From a bacterium (lineage in GTDB: Bacteria; Patescibacteriota; Microgenomatia; UBA1406; GWC2-37-13), in the NCBI GenBank assembly GCA_021796235.1, contig JAJYOJ010000003.1, positions 33,402 to 97,401 on the forward strand: a stretch of 64,000 bases of DNA, written 5' to 3'. Made by a program: the position numbers and the translations under genes. Within the stretch, counting starts at the first letter, position 1. Each line of letters opens with the position of its first letter. Positions 58,168-64,000 of this stretch are shown here, piece after piece. The notes beneath the pieces are model-generated. The model ran no database searches. It was not told the DNA's origin and saw nothing but the letters and a program-made list of their open reading frames with translations.

Positions 58168-59589
58168 TTACTGCGTGCCTACTAAGTAAACAGCTTGCCA
58201 AGGCTGATAAGAGGAAAAAAAAGTCGCTTGAGATAAAATTTGACTTCCTAAATTAACGCGATAATCGAAGCTGGATTTTCCGCCCCAAGCGGCAAAATCT
58301 GTTTGCTTAGTTGTTCCTTTGGGCAAAGTTGGATCATCTTGATAAAGTGGCGAAGGTGGCGGTGTAACGTCATATAAAGAGATATTAGAGATCGTAATCT
58401 GTCTGCCATCTTTTTTACCAAAAAATTTAAAATAAAGAATTGCGTTTTTCAAATCTACACTTGTTTCTATTAAAATGTTCGTTTGGGTGTCATTTTTAAA
58501 CTTGAAATCAACATAAGGTGCAAAAACTGTAGCATCAAAGCCGGGTTTCGAATCCTGTTCATAGTATCCAACTCGATAAGCATGCGCAGTACGAGAAACT
58601 ACAGAAAGACCGGAATTTAAAACTGCTCTAAATAAAGTTGTGGAGACCTGGCAGACTCCACCACCGTCTCCTAAAACAGTTTTTCCATCTTTTATGATAT
58701 AAGCTTGTTGATAGCCGGTTGAAGAGGAAATATCTCCGACTGTGTCATTGAAGGAAAAGACCTGATCTTTGGATACCAAAACTCCATTAAATTTACTTGC
58801 AGCCAGAACTATATTGTGGATGCGTCCGGGTATGGAATCTCTAAAACTGGACTGTCCTTCACCTATTTCTTCCTCGATACCGAAGTTATTGGAATTGGCG
58901 AGAGTAATCTCTGGTTTCAGAATTGTTGCCGAGAGTGTTACTTTTTTATTATTTGGATTATTTTTAAGTTGAGAAATACTGCTGTCAATATCGGAAAGAA
59001 GCTGGTCTGTATTTATTTGTAAACCGTCCGCATCAGTCCTGAAGCTGACAACCTTGCCGGATTCAAATTTGAAGAGTGCGTTTTGTGCGGGTTTATTATA
59101 TTGATCACTTGCGGAATCGATGAAGCCTTGAATTGCGGTTTTATCGTAACTGATTGTTGACTCGATCTTAAAGGATTGCCAATTCAGAACTGCTGCTAAT
59201 TCTTGATAAAGACGCGAAAAGAAGTTTATCGACCTGCCAATCAAATAGGCACGATCGGCGCTGGCTTGACCATTATAGCTAAGATTCAAGTTAGTTCCAG
59301 AAAAGGTAGCGATTGGATCGTTTTGATAAATAACCTCAATGCTCGTTTTTTTCAGGGCGGCAGTTTTATTCAGGAAGTAATCAACTATCTGTTTTTTGGT
59401 TTTGCCGCCAAAATTGACGTTATCAATTAATACATGGGGGTAGATTTTGTTTTTAAACTGTTTTTCTTCTTTAATAATAAATCCGCCGAAGCCGACAACT
59501 GAGGCAAAAAAGAGAATAAATAAGGTAAAAATTGCGCCAATTATAGCGTCCACAATGAACTTTCTTCGTTTCTTTTTATTTGCTATCAT
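58168..59589 (-). CDS. VanW-family protein with peptidoglycan-binding-like domains
   Basis: 473 residues from ATG 59589 (longer frame rejected: it runs antisense through the next gene). One membrane helix (about 15-38), a YoaR-like PG_binding_4 region (KIYPHVLIDNVNFGGKTKK, TNLNLSYNG), and the VanW domain FSFNDTVGDISSSTGYQ, GDGGGVCQVSTTLFRAVL, HAYRVGYYEQDSKPGFDAT. Expected outside the membrane, working on cell wall; biochemical role unknown for the family. Confidence 0.85.
   Translation of the reverse strand: MIANKKKRRKFIVDAIIGAIFTLFILFFASVVGFGGFIIKEEKQFKNKIYPHVLIDNVNFGGKTKKQIVDYFLNKTAALKKTSIEVIYQNDPIATFSGTNLNLSYNGQASADRAYLIGRSINFFSRLYQELAAVLNWQSFKIESTISYDKTAIQGFIDSASDQYNKPAQNALFKFESGKVVSFRTDADGLQINTDQLLSDIDSSISQLKNNPNNKKVTLSATILKPEITLANSNNFGIEEEIGEGQSSFRDSIPGRIHNIVLAASKFNGVLVSKDQVFSFNDTVGDISSSTGYQQAYIIKDGKTVLGDGGGVCQVSTTLFRAVLNSGLSVVSRTAHAYRVGYYEQDSKPGFDATVFAPYVDFKFKNDTQTNILIETSVDLKNAILYFKFFGKKDGRQITISNISLYDVTPPPSPLYQDDPTLPKGTTKQTDFAAWGGKSSFDYRVNLGSQILSQATFFSSYQPWQAVYLVGTQ
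59584..59589 (+). promoter_or_regulatory. Leaderless-type -10 of solute-binding protein gene
   Basis: TATCAT ends 7 nt before ATG 59597. It overlaps the first codon of the divergent VanW gene, so the promoters must lie in each other's coding region. Confidence 0.35.
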
Positions 59590-59596
59590 AATAAAT

Positions 59597-61084
59597 ATGG
59601 ATGATAAAAAGGATGATAAAACAATTCCGCAAGATTTGCAACCAACCACGGTTTTTGCAAGTACCACACCAGCGCAAACGGAAGAACCTATGACTCCGGA
59701 GGAGCTGTCACCAGATGTCGTAACCCCCGCCACGGAAGAGGTGGCAAAAGCAGGCGAAGCGCCACCACCCACAACTCCGCCCTCAATCTATGAGGAAAAT
59801 AGAAATCAGTATTTTGCCATTGCGGGCGTTGCGGTTTTTTTTGTCATAATTTTAATAATTTTTTTTAAAGTCTTTTTGGGGACCAAAGGTCCTGCGCAAG
59901 AAATAAAACTCGTCTACTGGGGTCTTTGGGAAGATTCACAGGTAATGACTCCTCTTATTGACGCGTATCAGCAAAAAAATCCCAACGTTAAAATCGAGTA
60001 TGATAAAATGGATCCGCAAGACTACCGAGAAAAACTTCTAGCGCGTACAAAAAATGGTCAGGGACCTGATATTTTTCGTTTTCATAATACGTGGTTACCT
60101 GAGATAACAGACATTGTTAGTCCACTGCCCCAATCAATCATGACTAATTCCGAGTTTGAAAAGACTTTTTACAAAGTTGCGCAAAAGGATTTGAAAATCG
60201 GAAATTATTATTACGGTCTACCCTTAGAAATTGATGGTTTAGTTCTCATTTACAATAACAGTCTTTTTAAGAAGGCAGGTATTCCAACCGCACCCAATAC
60301 TTGGGACGACGTGATAAATGACGTTTCAAAACTGACAGTTAAAGATCAGAATGGACAGATTATTACTTCTGGCATTGCGATTGGTACAGCTGACAATGTT
60401 GATCATTTTTCCGATATTTTTGGTTTAATGCTGGTACAGAACGGCGGCGATTTAAAAAAATTAGATCAACCGGAAGCAGCAGGCGCTCTACAAAGCTATC
60501 GTAAATTTGCCGAAGCTCCCAAAAACATTTGGGATAGCACTCTTCCAGCTTCAACAGTCGCATTTACTCAGGAGAAGGTAGCGATGATAATCGGCCCCTC
60601 CTGGGATATTGTAAATATAAAAGCCATAAATCCAGATTTAGATCTTAAAACCGCTCCAGTCCCTACTGTACCGGGAGGAGCGCCGGTCTCAATCGCCAAT
60701 TATTGGGTTGAGGGAGTTTCGAAACAGAGCAAAAATCAAATAGAAGCCTGGAAATTTTTGAACTTCTTGGTACAAAAAGACAATTTGACTAAGCTTTACG
60801 AACTGGAAAGCAAGTCGAGAACTTTCGGCGAGCCCTATTCGCGAGTCGATCTTGCCAATCTCCTGATTCAAGATCAATATGTAGGACCGGTAATTAAGGA
60901 AGCTTCGTATTTTGTTTCGCTTCCTCTCATCAGTAAAACTTACGACAATGGTTTGAACGATAATATAGTTCAGTATCTTGGTAATGCTATTAATTCCGCC
61001 GCACAGGGAGTAGATTATGGTCAGGCATTGAAAACTGCCAAACAAGGCGTAACTCAAGTTTTTTCCCAGTTTAACATTCAGTGA
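59597..61084 (+). CDS. Membrane-tethered family 1 extracellular solute-binding protein
   Basis: 495 residues. An acidic, Pro/Thr-rich cytoplasmic part (about 1-70), one membrane helix (about 75-97), then a periplasmic-binding fold typical of sugar ABC transporters: KLVYWGLWEDSQ, MTPLIDAYQQKNPNV, GPDIFRFHNTWLPE, YGLPLEIDGLVLIYN and KVAMIIGPSWD. It is anchored by a helix instead of a lipobox. No permease or ATPase gene is present nearby. The start at 59597 lies 7 nt from the divergent VanW start. Confidence 0.85.
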   Translation: MDDKKDDKTIPQDLQPTTVFASTTPAQTEEPMTPEELSPDVVTPATEEVAKAGEAPPPTTPPSIYEENRNQYFAIAGVAVFFVIILIIFFKVFLGTKGPAQEIKLVYWGLWEDSQVMTPLIDAYQQKNPNVKIEYDKMDPQDYREKLLARTKNGQGPDIFRFHNTWLPEITDIVSPLPQSIMTNSEFEKTFYKVAQKDLKIGNYYYGLPLEIDGLVLIYNNSLFKKAGIPTAPNTWDDVINDVSKLTVKDQNGQIITSGIAIGTADNVDHFSDIFGLMLVQNGGDLKKLDQPEAAGALQSYRKFAEAPKNIWDSTLPASTVAFTQEKVAMIIGPSWDIVNIKAINPDLDLKTAPVPTVPGGAPVSIANYWVEGVSKQSKNQIEAWKFLNFLVQKDNLTKLYELESKSRTFGEPYSRVDLANLLIQDQYVGPVIKEASYFVSLPLISKTYDNGLNDNIVQYLGNAINSAAQGVDYGQALKTAKQGVTQVFSQFNIQ

Positions 61085-61085
61085 T

Positions 61086-63137
61086 ATGAAAATACCATTT
61101 TTTAATCTAAAAAAGCCGGAGGAAAAATATTATTTTGGTTTGTTTTTAAAAGAAGAGGAAGGTATTGGACTTGTGCTTAAAAAATCGGGTGAGAGTTTTG
61201 TAGTTGTTGACAAGGAAAAATTTAACTACTCTAACGGGTGGGAAAATTTATTAGAAGATGTGGACGAGGTTACCTTTAGACTGGAAGGAAGAGGCAAGTT
61301 TCATTTGAGTGAGACAATTTTTTTTGTTTACTCACATCTGGTTGATGAAAAGACTCGCCAGATAAAGAAAAATTACCTGACAAAAATTAAGGATCTTGTC
61401 ACAAATTTAGAATTTAAAGCTCTCGGTTATATTGAATGTTATGAAGCAGTATCTCAGTATTTAGAAAAAAAAGAAGGCATGCCTCTTACAGGAATTTTGG
61501 TCGAACTAGATCGAAAGGCTGCTTCGGTATTTGTTTATAAAGGTGGCCGAATAGTATTTGAAAAGGTTGTGGAGCGAAGTTCCAATCTGTCAGACGATCT
61601 TTTGACCTGTTTTGATGGGCTAAAAACTAAAATGCTTCTTCCGGCGCGAATCATTTTATATAATTCCAGAGATCTTGATGCTGAAGCTACCAGTATTCTT
61701 ACAAAACATTGGGGCACAGATCTGTTTATTCAGTTGCCCAAAGTGGAAGTCGTTAAAGAAGAACAGGTGATCGACGGATTGCTTTCTGTTTTCGCTTCTC
61801 AAATTACAGACGGTAGAGCGAAGGTTAATCTTTCCAATACCGAATACACAGATGAAAAACCTAAAGAAGAAGTCTTGGGCTTTGTCATTGGCGGAGATGT
61901 GCAGAATAAAAAAGAAACTCAGGCCGAATTGGAAACGGCAGTTAGATCAGACGTAGAGGCGCCGGCAAGAAAACCAGATCCGTTCACGGCAGTCAAAAAT
62001 TTCTTAAGTAATTTCAAACTCAATCGCTTAAAACTACCGAATATTAATCTGCAATTAAGTGTTTTAGTAGGATTAGTTTTGGTAATACTGGCTCTGGTGC
62101 TGAACGAATATCTTTTCCACAAGGCAGATTTAATAGTGTATCTTCCAGCGATTAAGATGGATAAGCAGTTAAACTTAACTTCTGCTGATGTGGCAGTAAA
62201 CACGGCGACCAACGAAGCTAGTTTATCTCAATCGACTAAAACTACAGGCCAACACGACATAGGCGACAAAGCTAAAGGCACGGTTGCAATTAAAAACTTT
62301 ACCTTAAGTAACAAGACTTTTCCTGCTGGGACAATCCTTTCTGCTTCTAATCAGCAGTTTACTTTGGACAGCAGCGTTACTGTTCCCGCAGGAAATATAG
62401 GCGATGTCTTGACGCCTGGTACTGGTAGCGGTTCGATCACCGCATCAGTATTGGGACCGCAGAGCAATCTAGCGAAAGGGCAACAGTTCCAGATTCAGGA
62501 TCCAAACGCCTCCAGTTTTCGCATAACGAACGAGGCAGATATTACTGGCGGTTCAAAAAAGACAGTCCAGACCGTTGCTAAAAAAGATATAGATGATCTT
62601 AAAAATTCTATTTTGCAAAAAGCCAAAAATCAAAGTAGTTCCGACACGCTTAATTTATCTTCTGACGACTTAGTCATAGGAGGCTTAACTCAGGAAGAGC
62701 TTGTTGCCACTTCCCAATCAAAGGAAATAGGGGAAGAAGCAACTTCTGTAACTCTTAATGCCAAGGTTAATACGACTTTTTATTACTACAAACATTCGGA
62801 GCTTGTTCAATACTTGATAAATAAGTATTCTTCAGGAGTCCCCTCTGGTTATAAGCTGCAAAAAACCGGAGTAAATTATACAATTGATAAGGCCCTACAA
62901 AAAAACGGGGTTGTAGCATTTGCAATAAGTGCACATCTTAATGCAATAAAAGATATATCAAAATCTCAAATAGTAAGTAAAGTTGTTGGCCAGACGGCTA
63001 GTAATGTTAAAAATATAGTGAAAAATCAGTTTGGCGCCGATGCTTACGAGTTAACAATGCACGAGCCACTGCCGTTCTTTAATTTGTTCATGCCGTTTTT
63101 TCAAAAAAATATTAGCTTAAAAATTGCCAGCCTTTAA
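61086..63137 (+). CDS. Large membrane protein: ASKHA/PilM-like N-terminus, baseplate-J-like C-terminus
   Basis: 683 residues. About 1-240: soluble region reminiscent of PilM/FtsA-type actin-like folds (YYFGLFLKEEEGIGLVLKKS, GILVELDRKAASVFVYKGG), but phosphate loops are degenerate. Linker, then one membrane helix (about 322-342, LSVLVGLVLVILALVL). The outer part has GTVAIKNFTLSNKTFPAGT, FTLDSSVTVPAGN, matching the pattern of baseplate J/gp47-like domains in CPR proteins. It lies directly between the solute-binding protein and sortase genes. Function unknown. Confidence 0.5.
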   Translation: MKIPFFNLKKPEEKYYFGLFLKEEEGIGLVLKKSGESFVVVDKEKFNYSNGWENLLEDVDEVTFRLEGRGKFHLSETIFFVYSHLVDEKTRQIKKNYLTKIKDLVTNLEFKALGYIECYEAVSQYLEKKEGMPLTGILVELDRKAASVFVYKGGRIVFEKVVERSSNLSDDLLTCFDGLKTKMLLPARIILYNSRDLDAEATSILTKHWGTDLFIQLPKVEVVKEEQVIDGLLSVFASQITDGRAKVNLSNTEYTDEKPKEEVLGFVIGGDVQNKKETQAELETAVRSDVEAPARKPDPFTAVKNFLSNFKLNRLKLPNINLQLSVLVGLVLVILALVLNEYLFHKADLIVYLPAIKMDKQLNLTSADVAVNTATNEASLSQSTKTTGQHDIGDKAKGTVAIKNFTLSNKTFPAGTILSASNQQFTLDSSVTVPAGNIGDVLTPGTGSGSITASVLGPQSNLAKGQQFQIQDPNASSFRITNEADITGGSKKTVQTVAKKDIDDLKNSILQKAKNQSSSDTLNLSSDDLVIGGLTQEELVATSQSKEIGEEATSVTLNAKVNTTFYYYKHSELVQYLINKYSSGVPSGYKLQKTGVNYTIDKALQKNGVVAFAISAHLNAIKDISKSQIVSKVVGQTASNVKNIVKNQFGADAYELTMHEPLPFFNLFMPFFQKNISLKIASL

Positions 63138-63140
63138 TAA

Positions 63141-63938
63141 ATGTCCCTTTACCAATACGTTAAAAAAGACAACTCTCCCCAAAAAAAAGCGATTAATTAT
63201 TTTTCTTATGTGTCGCTGACAGTAGGAGCGCTTTTACTTTTTTGGTCTTTTTATCCCATAATTTCATTCGAGATTTATTCGCGCTTGTTTTTTCAAAAAA
63301 ATTTGGCGACACCTGTGCCGCGCTCCGACATAGCATCGTCTTTGGAAGCGGCCAATTCAATCTTGGGAAGTTCGACTGTTTTTTCCAATAACTTACGCGA
63401 TTTTACCCAAGCAGATTTATGGTTCCCAACTGTAGCCCAAAATATAAATACGCAGTTAGCTTTAAAAGATTATTACCTTTCAATACCAAAGTTAAATATT
63501 AAAGATTCTCATGTGATAGTCGGCGGGGAGGATCTTTCTAAAAGTCTTGTTCATTATCTTCCGCGGACTCTACCGGGGGAGTATGGAAATATTGTTATCT
63601 TTGGTCATTCAACTTTGCCGGCTTTATATAACCCCAAAGATTATAAAACAGTTTTTACCTACCTGCCGTCCTTAGATAATGGCGACAAAATTTTAATAAC
63701 CGCCGGGGGAGTTCAATACCAATATGAGGTTTACGACATGTTTGTTGTTGATCCTGATCAAGTCTCGGTGCTGCAGAATATGACGGATGCCGCCTATCTC
63801 ACTCTGATTACCTGCGTACCTCCTGGAACCTACTGGAAACGATTGGTTGTACGAGCTAAACTAACCAACCTCCGACAGGTTCTAAAACGAAGTGCAACAC
63901 TTGTTGGTAAAATAACCAATGAGAAAAGCGCAAAATAG
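63141..63938 (+). CDS. Sortase
   Basis: Membrane transpeptidase that cleaves LPxTG-type motifs and joins proteins to wall or to each other. 265 residues: N-terminal helix (about 23-45), then the sortase barrel with catalytic His in VIFGHSTLP (about 155), Cys in LITCVPPGTYWKR (about 225) and Arg in KRLVVRAKL. Likely partner is the LPTTG protein at 54424. Class cannot be fixed by eye (D or E possible). Confidence 0.92.
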   Translation: MSLYQYVKKDNSPQKKAINYFSYVSLTVGALLLFWSFYPIISFEIYSRLFFQKNLATPVPRSDIASSLEAANSILGSSTVFSNNLRDFTQADLWFPTVAQNINTQLALKDYYLSIPKLNIKDSHVIVGGEDLSKSLVHYLPRTLPGEYGNIVIFGHSTLPALYNPKDYKTVFTYLPSLDNGDKILITAGGVQYQYEVYDMFVVDPDQVSVLQNMTDAAYLTLITCVPPGTYWKRLVVRAKLTNLRQVLKRSATLVGKITNEKSAK

Positions 63939-64000
63939 CGGGTACCAACATATATCTCTTGAGGAGAGAGTAAAGATATTTACTCACCAACAACAAGGGA
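63919..64000 (+). CDS. Start of an IS30-transposase-like HTH gene (cut by window edge)
   Basis: ATG at 63919 opens a frame running off the right edge. The 27 visible residues include YQHISLEERVKIFTHQQQG, which matches the N-terminal HTH start of IS30-family transposases (YxHLxxEERxxI). The start overlaps the sortase by 20 bp, unusual for a complete insertion sequence, so it could also be a domesticated HTH protein or begin later. Confidence 0.5.
   Translation, partial: MRKAQNSGYQHISLEERVKIFTHQQQG

Noticed and set aside
58545..58565. GTTTCGAATCC resembling a tRNA T-loop
   Set aside because: Within the VanW coding region and with no cloverleaf around it; no tRNA gene was recognised in the window.
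59447..59596. 50-residue N-terminal extension of the solute-binding protein
   Set aside because: Runs antisense through VanW coding sequence; ATG 59597 has a suitable -10 at 7 nt.
59590..59772. 61-residue N-terminal extension of the VanW protein
   Set aside because: It is low-complexity sequence antisense to the solute-binding protein's acidic start; ATG 59589 directly precedes a typical anchor.

Overview
The window reads as a contiguous stretch of chromosome from a small-genome bacterium of the Candidate Phyla Radiation (Patescibacteria), most likely the Microgenomates side. The reasons are: a long S10-spc-alpha ribosomal protein cluster with no rpmD (L30) between rpsE and rplO; many genes that are short for their families (RecO, TpiA, PcrA); families typical of these cells (DUF4012, PEGA, VanW-like, baseplate-J-like, DUF5652, sortase with an LPTTG protein); very tight packing with overlapping stop and start codons; and AT-rich sequence. 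TGA is used as a normal stop (for example rpsE), so the code is standard and Gracilibacteria/SR1 are unlikely. This placement is inference from gene content, not from rRNA.

Layout. 1-12272, mostly minus strand: radA (cut by the left edge) and argS, a PEGA/SH3 envelope protein, then a nucleotide-sugar operon (rmlB, rmlD, ugd, UDP-glucuronate decarboxylase, a GT2-GtrA fusion), then a metzincin protease, miaB, a WecA/MraY-type transferase and a small membrane protein. 12401-22011: glyA, a frameshifted SemiSWEET relic, cupin and DUF5652 genes, two membrane glycosyltransferases, an ArsR-like regulator with a small HTH-membrane protein, a large UvrD helicase-nuclease and a DUF1189-like protein. 22093-39608, plus strand: tuf and the ribosomal cluster, with secY, rpmG, an adenylate kinase fusion, map, infA, rpmJ, rpoA, and rpsS moved from its usual place. 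39623-49220: surface glycan genes (three glycosyltransferases, manC, a priming sugar transferase, DUF4012, EamA transporter) with pyrD and a hydrolase. 49228-64000: recO, glyS, rpsT, a PilN/PilO-like pair with surface proteins including one ending in LPTTG, tpiA, pcrA, an acyltransferase, VanW, a tethered solute-binding protein, a baseplate-J-like membrane protein, a sortase and the start of an IS30-like HTH gene.

How the genes fit together. Two themes dominate: translation and surface building. Nucleotide sugars (dTDP-rhamnose and UDP-xylose branches, GDP-mannose) feed WecA-type and WbaP-type initiators and several glycosyltransferases; the sortase, LPTTG protein, PilN/PilO-like proteins and Ig/FN3-type protein suggest an anchored surface structure.

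The most notable non-coding signal is a leader of about 93 nt present twice, directly upstream of infA (plus strand, 35424-35515) and of the UvrD-nuclease gene (minus strand, 21011-21104). The copies are nearly identical, both begin where an extended -10 promoter would start transcription, and both can form a pseudoknot-like fold that pairs the 5' end with bases touching the start codon. Other unusual signals: a 99-bp palindromic element inserted in frame in miaB, a promoter plus attenuator-like hairpin before rplC, at least nine perfect TATAAT boxes placed 6-8 nt before start codons (leaderless transcription), and a dispersed AT-rich short repeat family found inside several coding regions.
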